From positions 1-64,000 of the forward strand of contig JAGXFN010000015.1 of NCBI GenBank assembly GCA_024637195.1: DNA of 64,000 nt, read 5' to 3'. The position numbers and the translations under genes are program-made. Of this stretch, positions 8,126-16,000 are shown one piece after another; position 1 is the stretch's first letter, and each line of letters starts with the position of its first letter. The notes below the pieces were generated by a model. The model was not told the DNA's origin, searched no databases, and saw nothing but the letters and a program-made list of their open reading frames with translations. This DNA comes from Arcobacter sp. Its GTDB lineage: Bacteria; Campylobacterota; Campylobacteria; Campylobacterales; Sulfurimonadaceae.

Positions 8126-8434
8126 TTACTTCTTTTTAGGACGGTTGACATCTCCAAATCGTGCTTCCCACCACTCATGCGGCGATGCCGCCTTATCTCT
8201 TATCTCTTCTTCTTTGAAACTGTACTCATAGCGGTTGCAGTACTCTAAGATGACCTGGTAGGCCTCATTGATCTGTGCACTCATCTTTTGTGCAGTGATG
8301 GTATCATCCGGGTTTTTGTCGGGGTGCCATTTTTGCATTAGATTTCTGTATCGCTGTTTGATCTCAAAGAGGGTGGCTTTGTCGGAGAGGCCAAGTAGAG
8401 TCTTGGCCTTAAGGAGTGTAGTTACGGAACTCAT
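8126..8434 (-). CDS. J-domain (DnaJ-like) protein
   Basis: The 102-residue protein consists of little more than a J domain. Helix II ends in RNLMQKW and is followed by the invariant H-P-D tripeptide at 37-39, needed to stimulate DnaK ATPase. The sequence then has a helix III (MSAQINEAYQVILEY) and a short basic tail. There are no Gly/Phe-rich or zinc-finger regions, so this is a class C co-chaperone that presumably delivers a specific client to DnaK. It lies downstream of ftsZ on the same strand, separated by a strong hairpin, and so is probably transcribed apart from it. Confidence 0.85.
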   Translation of the reverse strand: MSSVTTLLKAKTLLGLSDKATLFEIKQRYRNLMQKWHPDKNPDDTITAQKMSAQINEAYQVILEYCNRYEYSFKEEEIRDKAASPHEWWEARFGDVNRPKKK

Positions 8435-8450
8435 AAAGAGACCTTTGCAG

Positions 8451-8480
8451 GTTGATAGACTTTATAAGGAGTCTATCAAC
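8451..8480 (-). terminator. 11-bp perfect inverted repeat after ftsZ
   Basis: GTTGATAGACT (8451-8461) and AGTCTATCAAC (8470-8480) are exact complements around an 8-base loop, placed 4 bases past the ftsZ stop codon. The stem is stable, but no clear T-run follows on the minus strand, so it may act as a transcript-stabilising or weak terminator hairpin. It also lies 16 bases before the J-domain gene start and could affect its translation. Confidence 0.6.
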
Positions 8481-8484
8481 GGAT

Positions 8485-9627
8485 TTAGTCTTTTTGCTGT
8501 CGCATATAGGTCGGCACATCCAAGAAGGCTTCACTGCCTTCGAAGTTGTCACCGCCGACAACCTTCAGCATAGGGCGCTGGATATGGACTGTCTTAGTCT
8601 CTTTTGGCGTGTCAAAACTTGCATTATTCGTTGCGTTTGTGCCCTTGTTTAACTCTTTTTCAAACCCGGTGGCAACAAGTGTGATACGGACATAGTCCTT
8701 CTCGAGTGTCTCATCAGTGGTAGTTCCGAAGATAATATCCGCATCTTCATCTGCTGACTCTTCTATGACCTGCATCGCTTCGTTCATCTCGATAAGCGGG
8801 AAATCGGGGTGCATGTGGAAATGCACAAGAACACCCATCGCTCCATTGATCGACATATTGTCAAGAAGAGGTGACTCGATAGCAGATTTGATCGCTTCAT
8901 AGGCTGCATTCTCGCCTTGATGGATACCCACACCCATCAGCGCCATGCCTCTATGGCTCATAACTGTCTGAAGATCGGCAAAGTCAAGGTTGATGTCGTT
9001 TGCGCCTGAGGCCAGTATGACACCCGAAGTGCCGCTGACTGCTTGGGCAAGTACGCTGTCAACAAGTCTGAAACTCTCTTTGATGCCCATATTTCTATCG
9101 ACGATGGACATCAGTTTGTCATTAGGAATAACAACAATAGAGTCAGACTCTTTCTTAAGCTCTTCAAGACCTGCCATCGCAACCTTCATGCGTTTGCGCT
9201 GTTCAAACATAAAGGGCTTGGTCACCACTGAGATCGTCAAGGCACCGACCTCTTTTGCGATCTTTGCGATTACAGGAGCTGCACCTGTACCTGTGCCGCC
9301 GCCAAGGCCTGCTGCAACAAAAACAATATCAGCGCCCTCAAGTGCATTGCGGATGTCGTCATAGCTTTCGATGGCCGACTCTCTGCCGACATCGGGCTTC
9401 ATTCCCGCACCAAGACCTTTGGTGAGTTTTGTTCCCAGCTGTATTTTAGTACAGCTTTCAGCATGATCGAGCATCTGTGCATCGGTGTTGGCAACGATCA
9501 TCTCGATGCCGGTGATGCCCTCTTTTATCATATGCGCAATCATGTTTCCGCCGCCGCCGCCGACACCGACTACAATGATCTTAGCTCCCGAAACAGCTGT
9601 TGTCTCTTCTACACTAAATGCTTCCAT
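8485..9627 (-). CDS. ftsZ: cell division GTPase FtsZ
   Basis: FtsZ forms the cytoplasmic ring that organises division. The 380-residue protein has the tubulin-like GTP-binding signature GGGTGTG at 109-115, the upstream VGVGGGGGNMI nucleotide loop at about 20-30, and the NTDAQ segment. The T7 synergy-loop region with ANDINLDFADLQTVM supplies the aspartates that complete the GTPase site of the next subunit. The C-terminal peptide DVPTYMRQQKD matches the conserved FtsA-binding tail. The gene follows ftsA after 20 bases in the same orientation, which is the classic order. Nothing is unusual in length or motifs. Confidence 0.97.
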   Translation of the reverse strand: MEAFSVEETTAVSGAKIIVVGVGGGGGNMIAHMIKEGITGIEMIVANTDAQMLDHAESCTKIQLGTKLTKGLGAGMKPDVGRESAIESYDDIRNALEGADIVFVAAGLGGGTGTGAAPVIAKIAKEVGALTISVVTKPFMFEQRKRMKVAMAGLEELKKESDSIVVIPNDKLMSIVDRNMGIKESFRLVDSVLAQAVSGTSGVILASGANDINLDFADLQTVMSHRGMALMGVGIHQGENAAYEAIKSAIESPLLDNMSINGAMGVLVHFHMHPDFPLIEMNEAMQVIEESADEDADIIFGTTTDETLEKDYVRITLVATGFEKELNKGTNATNNASFDTPKETKTVHIQRPMLKVVGGDNFEGSEAFLDVPTYMRQQKD

Positions 9628-9648
9628 TATACTCTCTCCTTAAGTGAA

Positions 9649-11028
9649 CTAAAATAATTGTGTTGCCCATTGCCAAACCTTATTGAAAATATTTGGCTCA
9701 TCTTTTTTAATCTTATGCGACGCGATGGATGCCAATTCGCTTTTGACATCGCTATTGCGGATGTTCATGTTTATCTCTTCGTCTTCGCCGATGCTCGGGG
9801 CGATATTGCTTATATTTGGTGTCAGTCTGTCTTCCATGCTCTCATTTCGGTGGCGCATATGCTTGTTGACATCGATCTCATAAGGAGCGTATCCGCCTGC
9901 CGAGTATTTCAAAAGACCTATTGCACCGGAATAAGAGGGGTCTCTGAGCGTGTCAAAAAGACCTTCCATCTCATTGGGCTTTGCCAGACGTACCGGCATA
10001 TTGTCAAAAATGGCAACCGCGAGTTCACGCAGTCCATCCATCTTTGTAAAACCTCCGGTAAGAACGATACCTGCACCCAGATGCTCTTTCAGCCCGCTTT
10101 TTTCGATGGACTGGGCAATGATCATCAAGGTCTCTTCGACACGGGCATAGATGACATTGTAAACGACTTCCAAAGAGACTTCATGCGTCGTCTTCTCGTC
10201 GCCTATGACCGGGAGTTCAACCAGGTCATTTGATGGAGCGTGCAGACTTCCGTAGGTCATTTTCACATTGTCTGCCGTATTTAACGGCGTATGCAGTGCC
10301 ATAGAGAGGTCATTGGTGATGTGGTTTGAGCCGACACCGAGGAAGTCGTTATACCGGACAGCATTGCCTGAATGGATGACAAGGTTACATGTCGAGCCGC
10401 CCATATCGATCACTGCGGCACCCAGTTCTTTTTCATCCGAGTTGAGTGTTGCTATAGCAGAAGCGTATCCGCTGAGAACAATGTTTTCAACCTCTACGCC
10501 TGCTGCACGGACCGCTTTGCGGAGGTTGTTTAGATTTGACTTCTGCGTGGTGATGATATGCGTCTCAACTTCCAAGCGGGCAGCGTTCATTCCCAACGGA
10601 TCTTCAATAAAGTCCTGATCATCGACTTTAAAGTTATAAGGAAGGGTGTGCAGTACCTCATACTCATTAGGGATGTTCGCGTTATACAAGGAAGTCTGCA
10701 TGACGCGGTTGATCTCTTTGAGGCCGACCTCTTTGTTGGGGATGTTGACGATACCGCTTGAGTTCAGGCTTTTGGTGTAGGCTCCGGAGATGGAGACAAT
10801 TGCCTTGGTGAAGTTTGTGCCGGCAACACGTTTGGCGTCATTAAGGGCATTCTTGATCGATTTTGAGGCAAGTTCTATATTGGTGATGCTGCCTTTTTTT
10901 AATCCTTGTGCCTTGCTAATTCCGGCGCCTAGGATCTGTATCTTGTCATCTTCATCGATATCAGCGATGATAGCACAGATCTTTGTCGAGCCGATGTCAA
11001 TGGCAAGTACTGTTCTATTCAAAGTCAA
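9649..11028 (-). CDS. ftsA: cell division protein FtsA
   Basis: FtsA is an actin-like ATPase that ties FtsZ filaments to the inner membrane. The 459-residue protein starts with AIDIGSTKICAIIA, the phosphate-1 motif of the actin/Hsp70 fold. It then has the FtsA-specific 1C domain, and later VIDMGGSTCNLVI and VLTGGFTKMDGL as the phosphate-2 and adenosine motifs. The extreme C-terminus, NIFNKVWQWATQLF, is an amphipathic helix suited to membrane binding. The gene overlaps the upstream foldase gene by 4 bases and is followed by ftsZ after 20 bases, so the three form one operon. Confidence 0.96.
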   Translation of the reverse strand: MTLNRTVLAIDIGSTKICAIIADIDEDDKIQILGAGISKAQGLKKGSITNIELASKSIKNALNDAKRVAGTNFTKAIVSISGAYTKSLNSSGIVNIPNKEVGLKEINRVMQTSLYNANIPNEYEVLHTLPYNFKVDDQDFIEDPLGMNAARLEVETHIITTQKSNLNNLRKAVRAAGVEVENIVLSGYASAIATLNSDEKELGAAVIDMGGSTCNLVIHSGNAVRYNDFLGVGSNHITNDLSMALHTPLNTADNVKMTYGSLHAPSNDLVELPVIGDEKTTHEVSLEVVYNVIYARVEETLMIIAQSIEKSGLKEHLGAGIVLTGGFTKMDGLRELAVAIFDNMPVRLAKPNEMEGLFDTLRDPSYSGAIGLLKYSAGGYAPYEIDVNKHMRHRNESMEDRLTPNISNIAPSIGEDEEINMNIRNSDVKSELASIASHKIKKDEPNIFNKVWQWATQLF

Positions 11029-12497
11029 TTTCCTTTTAGATATGAAGTCACCGGATACTGTGCTTCAAGTTTTTTCAGTAATCCATCATTCAAGAGAGAT
11101 GTTTTAAGGCGTAATACATTTTTCTCTTGGGTCATATTTTCTTTTTCTAGCAACTTCTGTTCCAAAATATTAAAGAGTACGATCTTATTGCCCTTTAGCT
11201 CAATAAATCCGCGTTTTTCCTGCTGGGCAAAAAGTGCTTCAAGAAACTCGGCCGCTTCGTATTCGGCTAGAGGAGGGAGCTTGGAGATGCTCTCACGTGT
11301 TATGAACGGAGACGTTTTTCCTTCAAAAGTCGCCAGAGAGTTTTTGGCCAGTGTTCTAAGCTGGGCGGTTGTCTGCTCCGCGCTCAGAGCTGTTTTGACC
11401 TGCTCTTTGGCTTCTTCATAACTTTTTGGCTCGCTTCCCTTGCTTTCTACGAGTTTAAAGATTAAAAATTTACCCTCGATCTCTTGAGGTTTGAGGTAAG
11501 GTTTCTGCGATGTAAGTTTAGCGATCTGTTGAAGCACGTCTGGACCAAAAGGATTGCTGCTTTCGCTGATGACAAAGGCTTGTGTCGTTACTGATGGATC
11601 CAAGGATTCTTTTTTGTAGCTGATGTAAGTACGAAGGGCCTCTTTGTTCGTAGCTTCGTTATTAAGAGCAGCTGTGACTTCCGGCTTAGCCTTTTTAAAG
11701 CTTTTTATTATTCCTTCTTTGTTTACAAACGTATGTTTGCTGTTTTCATAAGCCTCTTTTAGCTCGTCTTCGCTGTAGCTCTTGATAACAGGACTCTGCT
11801 CGATCACCTCTACTTGAAAGCTTGGTTCGCTCATATACTCGAACTTATGCTCTTCCCAGTAGCTTTTGAGCTCTTCTTCGCTTGGCGAAACCTGGATCAT
11901 CGAAGCGTCTATCACCTTATAGGAGATCTTGTCGTTGATATAGATTGCCATGGAAACGGCTTCTTTTTCTATAGGAAGGGCTTGTGGAGAGAAAATGTCC
12001 ATCATCTTGTTAAGCAACAAAGAGCGTCTGACATCGCTCTCATACTGAGAAATCTTCAGCTGCGCCTGTTTTAGAACTTTTTGATAGGTCTCTTTGTCAA
12101 ATTTTCCGTCTTTGAAAAATGCGTCTGTCGCAGCGATATTACTGCTTAACTCTTTGTCGGTGACAACAAGCTTGAACTTTTCGGCAAGGTTAAGCAAAAG
12201 AGCTTCGTTGATTAGCTGGCGCAGGGCTTGCTGCTCAAGACCAAAGGCTTTGGCCTGGGCCTCATCGAACTTGCCTTGGAACATCTGGTTGTACTGTGCA
12301 AAAAGTTGGCGATAGCTTGTGTTCATCTGATGAACAGAAATCTCTATGTCGCCAACTTTGGCAACAGAATCCGCACTGCGTCCTGAAAAGCTTCCGCTTC
12401 CAATAGCGAACATCGGACCGGCTGCAATAAAGGCACCACCGCTGATCCATAGGGTGATGATTAAGTATTTACGATGTCTTTGCATCCATGTAATCAT
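11025..12497 (-). CDS. periplasmic PpiD/SurA-type peptidyl-prolyl isomerase
   Basis: The 490-residue protein has one N-terminal membrane segment (about residues 11-31) after a short basic stretch beginning MITWMQRHRKY, which is the typical anchor of PpiD. A SurA/PpiD N-terminal chaperone domain follows, marked by VAKVGDIEISVHQMNTSYRQ. The middle region is charged and helical, and the parvulin isomerase domain is poorly conserved, so prolyl isomerase activity is uncertain. The protein probably helps fold newly exported proteins at the inner membrane. It leads the operon with ftsA and ftsZ, overlapping ftsA by 4 bases, an arrangement common in Campylobacterota. Confidence 0.82.
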   Translation of the reverse strand: MITWMQRHRKYLIITLWISGGAFIAAGPMFAIGSGSFSGRSADSVAKVGDIEISVHQMNTSYRQLFAQYNQMFQGKFDEAQAKAFGLEQQALRQLINEALLLNLAEKFKLVVTDKELSSNIAATDAFFKDGKFDKETYQKVLKQAQLKISQYESDVRRSLLLNKMMDIFSPQALPIEKEAVSMAIYINDKISYKVIDASMIQVSPSEEELKSYWEEHKFEYMSEPSFQVEVIEQSPVIKSYSEDELKEAYENSKHTFVNKEGIIKSFKKAKPEVTAALNNEATNKEALRTYISYKKESLDPSVTTQAFVISESSNPFGPDVLQQIAKLTSQKPYLKPQEIEGKFLIFKLVESKGSEPKSYEEAKEQVKTALSAEQTTAQLRTLAKNSLATFEGKTSPFITRESISKLPPLAEYEAAEFLEALFAQQEKRGFIELKGNKIVLFNILEQKLLEKENMTQEKNVLRLKTSLLNDGLLKKLEAQYPVTSYLKGN

Positions 12498-12626
12498 ATA
12501 AGTTATCCTTAAATTATAATTAGAGATATTTTAGTGTGTTGAGTATTAAAAGACTATAAAGAGGACCCGGATACGCGCGAATTGTGCCAGATGTAACAAT
12601 ATATCTGGACTAAAGGGGGGCTTGAC

Positions 12627-12632
12627 TATAAT
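12627..12632 (+). promoter_or_regulatory. candidate -10 box for bioA
   Basis: TATAAT occurs 34 bases before the bioA ATG in the intergenic region between the divergent foldase and bioA genes. It is preceded by a run of G residues and no obvious -35. AAAAGGG just before the ATG is a suitable ribosome site. Confidence 0.55.
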
Positions 12633-12665
12633 TTTCCAAGCAAAAAGCTCTCTAAAAGGGAAAAC

Positions 12666-13961
12666 ATGACAAATAAAATTATCGCTGAACGCGATTTAAA
12701 GGTGCTGTGGCATCCCTGTACACAAATGAAAGATCATGAGTTTTTACCCATGATCCCCATCAAGTCGGGTTCTGGCGTCTGGCTGGAGGATTTTGACGGC
12801 AACCGCTATCTCGATGCGATCAGTTCGTGGTGGGTCAATCTTTTTGGCCATGTCAATCCTTATATCAGTACAAAGATCAAAGAACAGGTCGATACGTTAG
12901 AACATGTGATCCTGGCGGGGTTTACCCATGAGCCGGTGGTCAGACTCTCTGAGCGTTTGATTTCTCTCTCTCCGGAGGGGTTACAGCGTTGTTTCTACGC
13001 AGATAACGGCTCTTCCGCAGTAGAAGTCGCTTTGAAGATGAGCTACCATACACACAAAAACAAAGGGGAAGAGAAGCCTTTGTTTGTATCACTAACAAAC
13101 AGTTATCACGGTGAAACGCTCGGGGCGCTTTCTGTGGGTGATGTTGAGCTTTATAAAGAGACGTACGCCCCCCTGCTTATCCGCTCTATTCAGACCCCTG
13201 TTCCCATGGATACCAGCGAAGAGGCTGCACGAGTAGCTGCGCGTTCACTTGCGGCACTTTTTGAGGAGAGAAGCAGCGAGATCTCAGCACTTATTCTTGA
13301 ACCCTTGGTGCAGGGTGCGGGATATATGCATATGTATCACCCGCTTTATCTCAGCCTGGCAAAGCAGTTGTGCGAGACGTACAATGTGCATTTTATTGCG
13401 GACGAAGTGATGGTGGGATTTGGACGTACGGGAAGTCTTTTTGCCTGTGAGCAAGCGGGGATCACTCCTGATTTCCTGATTCTTTCCAAGGGCTTGACCG
13501 GAGGGTACCTTCCTCTGTCCGTCGTGCTGACAACGGAAGAGACATATGCGGCATTTTACTGTGACTATGGACTGTTCAGGGCTTTTTTGCATTCGCACTC
13601 TTATACAGGAAATGCCTTGGCCTGTGCGGCGGCAAATGCGACCTTGGATATTTTTGAAAACGAAAATATTATTGAAAAAAACAAGAAGAGTGCCGCCTTT
13701 ATGGCCAAGAGCCTGGAGCGTTTCAAAATGCTTGACAATGTCAAAGAGGTCCGTCAGACGGGCATGATTGCCGCCGTGGAACTCAAAGGGTATTCGCCTG
13801 AAGCACGTATCGGTCTGAAGATCTATGAATACGGACTAAAAAAAGGGGTGCTGCTGCGTCCTTTGGGGCATATTATCTATTTTATGCCGCCTTATATTAT
13901 TACGGAAGAGGAGATGGAGCTTATGTTTGAAACCGCCTATAGCGCTATCAAGAGTGTCTGA
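12666..13961 (+). CDS. bioA: adenosylmethionine--8-amino-7-oxononanoate aminotransferase BioA
   Basis: BioA transfers the amino group of S-adenosylmethionine to 8-amino-7-oxononanoate in biotin synthesis. The 431-residue protein is a class III PLP aminotransferase. It has the BioA-specific opening LWHPCTQMKDHE and ISSWWVNLFGH near residue 55, which together separate it from ornithine and GABA aminotransferases. The PLP-linked lysine is Lys275 in ILSKGLTGGYLPLS, and the DEVMVGFGRTG segment holds the PLP-contacting aspartate. It is the only biotin gene in the window. A small membrane peptide gene begins 2 bases after its stop. Confidence 0.95.
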   Translation: MTNKIIAERDLKVLWHPCTQMKDHEFLPMIPIKSGSGVWLEDFDGNRYLDAISSWWVNLFGHVNPYISTKIKEQVDTLEHVILAGFTHEPVVRLSERLISLSPEGLQRCFYADNGSSAVEVALKMSYHTHKNKGEEKPLFVSLTNSYHGETLGALSVGDVELYKETYAPLLIRSIQTPVPMDTSEEAARVAARSLAALFEERSSEISALILEPLVQGAGYMHMYHPLYLSLAKQLCETYNVHFIADEVMVGFGRTGSLFACEQAGITPDFLILSKGLTGGYLPLSVVLTTEETYAAFYCDYGLFRAFLHSHSYTGNALACAAANATLDIFENENIIEKNKKSAAFMAKSLERFKMLDNVKEVRQTGMIAAVELKGYSPEARIGLKIYEYGLKKGVLLRPLGHIIYFMPPYIITEEEMELMFETAYSAIKSV

Positions 13962-13963
13962 AA

Positions 13964-14062
13964 ATGGAGTTTTTTGAGGGAGATACCCAGCAGATCGGTG
14001 CTGCTGCGGGGCTTTTGATCATGATGGTCTATCTTGGATTTCAGCTTTTTCGCAAGAAATAG
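13964..14062 (+). CDS. small single-pass membrane peptide, 32 aa
   Basis: An ATG at 13964-13966, 2 bases after the bioA stop, opens a 32-residue frame ending at TAG 14060-14062. The peptide begins MEFFEGDTQQIGAA, then has a hydrophobic stretch of about 15 residues (AAGLLIMMVYLGFQLF) and ends in R-K-K. This is a sound topology for a small bitopic membrane protein with its C-terminus in the cytoplasm. The tight spacing suggests translational coupling with bioA. No family is recognised; a chance frame cannot be excluded, but the hydrophobic-then-basic pattern and the fit in the gap support it. Confidence 0.5.
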   Translation: MEFFEGDTQQIGAAAGLLIMMVYLGFQLFRKK

Positions 14063-14067
14063 GGCAT

Positions 14068-14658
14068 TTAAAATTCGAGGTTTTGGTTTTTTGTCACGGC
14101 GCCGAGCATCAGCAGGCGGCAGCTGTTCTCCAAGATAGCAAGACGTCTGGTCATGCTGTGTATATCTCTGGAGTAGGTAAATACCCCATAGCCCTTAATA
14201 ATAATAATATTTGTTTCGTTGTGGATAAAGTACTGCGGGATCTCGCTGTTTGCTCTGTCGTACCAGTCGTCAAGGTTTTTTGGGTCGTAAATGTTGATAC
14301 TTTTAAACTCCTGATTTCCAAAATAATCCTTGGGCACGATAAGCGAGTGGTTGAAAGTATATGCTGTGGTATAAGGCGGCATGGAGAAGCTGATGAACTT
14401 CGCATCTGAGACATGGGCGTAGATCTGAGAGTGGATAGCAGTGTCTATGCTTGACTCTTTCCAGCGATAATCCTTGCTGTGGCTAAGCTCGAGCAGATCT
14501 TTCTCTCTCATCTGATGAAAAATAGCCTCTTTTTTATTGATAATAAAACGGTTACTATCTGTTTTGGCGGAGATTGAGCCGTGAAACAGCCCGAAAAAGT
14601 CATTTTGAAACATTGACTGGGAGAGAACAGAGAGTTCTGTTTTGAGATGCTCGACCAT
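14068..14658 (-). CDS. class II aldolase/adducin-fold protein lacking metal ligands
   Basis: The 196-residue protein matches the class II aldolase/adducin fold along its length: FHGSISAK at 25-32 corresponds to the G-N-V-S loop, ESSIDTAIHSQIYAHVSDAK to the active-site helix, and IIIIKGYGVFT to the strand carrying the last metal ligand. In sugar-phosphate aldolases of this fold zinc is held by three histidines (92, 94, 155 in fuculose-1-phosphate aldolase) and the catalytic Glu is 73. By alignment by eye these become Phe91, Met93, Tyr157 and Asp72 here. A standard aldolase reaction is therefore unlikely, and the protein may be structural or regulatory, as adducin is. It stands alone, convergent with bioA. 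Confidence 0.72.
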   Translation of the reverse strand: MVEHLKTELSVLSQSMFQNDFFGLFHGSISAKTDSNRFIINKKEAIFHQMREKDLLELSHSKDYRWKESSIDTAIHSQIYAHVSDAKFISFSMPPYTTAYTFNHSLIVPKDYFGNQEFKSINIYDPKNLDDWYDRANSEIPQYFIHNETNIIIIKGYGVFTYSRDIHSMTRRLAILENSCRLLMLGAVTKNQNLEF

Positions 14659-14789
14659 TAAACGCCTTCGTATAAAAATCTGTGTGAGTATAGCGTATTG
14701 CAGATAAAAAGTGCAGCCTCGAGCGGCGATTAGTGATAATATAAGAGCGATTCTGCTATTATAAAGAAATTTTTTAAAAGGCCGCCAGT

Positions 14790-15713
14790 TTGCAAGATAT
14801 TCCCCATGTACCCGTTCTTTACCGCGAAGTCGAAGAAACTTTCAAGGATATCCACGCGGGCATTATCATTGACTGTACAATGGGGTATGCAGGGCACAGT
14901 TCGCTGATACTGGAGTCTAACCCGGCTATCCGCCTGATCGGCATCGACCAGGACCAGACGGCGATCGATTTTTCCACTAAGCGTCTGGCCCCTTACAAAG
15001 AGCGTGTAGAGATCAGAAAAGGGCGCTTTTCAGAAGTAGCAAAAGCAATCTTTGCCGAGCATTCCAAGGATGAGATCCGGGGTCTTTTGGCGGATATCGG
15101 TGTCTCCTCTTTGCAACTCGATGAGAAAGCGCGCGGTTTCGGTTTTGAGAGCGAGAATCTGGATATGCGTATGGATCCCAGCCGCGACTTTAGCGCAATG
15201 GAGGTGGTCAACAACTATTCGCAATGCGAGCTGGAACGGATACTCTTGGAGTATGGCGAGATAAGAAATGCCAAACGGCTTGCCACCGAGATCATAGCAG
15301 CCCGGCCTCTGAATTCGGCCAAAGAGCTCTCTGCCGTAGTACGCCCCTTTGCGCCAAAAGGCAAGAAGATCCATCCGGCGACCCTGGTCTTTCAGGCGAT
15401 ACGTATCGAGGTCAACAATGAACTGGGCGAACTTGAGGCGCTTTTGGATACGATCGAAGAGGCAGGACTGACTAAAGCGCGCGTGGCGATCATCTGTTTT
15501 CATTCGCTCGAAGACCGCATCGTCAAACAGCGCTTCAAGAAGTGGTCGATGTCCTGCATCTGCGATCCCCATGCGATGCGTTGTACCTGCGGGAACAATC
15601 ACTCTTTAGGTAAGCTTGTGATGCGCAAACCCTACGAGGCAAAGCCAGACGAGGTGAAGCAAAATAGCCGAAGCAGATCGGCAAAGATGAGGGTCTTTGA
15701 ATTTGGAATATAG
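14790..15713 (+). CDS. rsmH: 16S rRNA (cytosine(1402)-N(4))-methyltransferase RsmH
   Basis: RsmH (MraW) methylates N4 of C1402 in 16S rRNA, in the decoding centre. The 307-residue frame begins with a TTG start (HVPVLYREV follows, the normal N-terminus of the family). The SAM-binding region contains IDCTMGYAGHS, GIDQDQTAI and LLADIGVSSLQLD, all family hallmarks, and GFGFESENLDMRMDP follows. The C-terminal region has ICFHSLEDRIVKQ, also typical. In many bacteria rsmH opens the division and cell wall cluster; here it is followed by an FtsL-like gene overlapping by 17 bases, but no mur or fts genes follow. Confidence 0.96.
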   Translation: MQDIPHVPVLYREVEETFKDIHAGIIIDCTMGYAGHSSLILESNPAIRLIGIDQDQTAIDFSTKRLAPYKERVEIRKGRFSEVAKAIFAEHSKDEIRGLLADIGVSSLQLDEKARGFGFESENLDMRMDPSRDFSAMEVVNNYSQCELERILLEYGEIRNAKRLATEIIAARPLNSAKELSAVVRPFAPKGKKIHPATLVFQAIRIEVNNELGELEALLDTIEEAGLTKARVAIICFHSLEDRIVKQRFKKWSMSCICDPHAMRCTCGNNHSLGKLVMRKPYEAKPDEVKQNSRSRSAKMRVFEFGI

Positions 15714-15987
15714 CGAAAAACACGATATTTTAAGTGAGATAGACACGGTCATCGGTGTCCAAAAAGAGCTGAGTTTCGGCTATCTTGTGGCTGTTTTCAT
15801 GGGAGTTGCACTGATACTGCTCCTTGCCTTTCCCAAGATATTTTTGCAAAGTAGCATCTATTATAAAAGCCGTGACATCTCTTCCTTGGAGCGTGAATAC
15901 AAGAGTCTCAAAGAGGAACGAAAGATTATCAGCAGTGAGGTTGAACGCAAAAAGTTCAAGAATCAGATCCTGGACACACTATTTTAG
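15697..15987 (+). CDS. FtsL-like single-pass coiled-coil protein
   Basis: The 96-residue frame opens with TTG at 15697 inside the end of rsmH (a TTG at 15703 is an alternative). It has a cytoplasmic stretch of about 26 residues, one membrane helix (about 27-50) and a periplasmic coiled coil with heptad-like spacing (SLEREYKSLKEERKIISSEV). This is the topology of FtsL, the small division protein that acts with FtsB and FtsQ, and its position right after rsmH is the usual place for ftsL. Sequence identity to FtsL is not obvious, as is common for this fast-changing family, so the call rests on topology and position. Confidence 0.6.
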   Translation: MNLEYSEKHDILSEIDTVIGVQKELSFGYLVAVFMGVALILLLAFPKIFLQSSIYYKSRDISSLEREYKSLKEERKIISSEVERKKFKNQILDTLF

Positions 15988-16000
15988 GAAATTATAACGC

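Noticed and set aside
9658-10233. Plus-strand frame opposite ftsA
   Set aside because: It mirrors conserved FtsA codons and is an antisense artefact.
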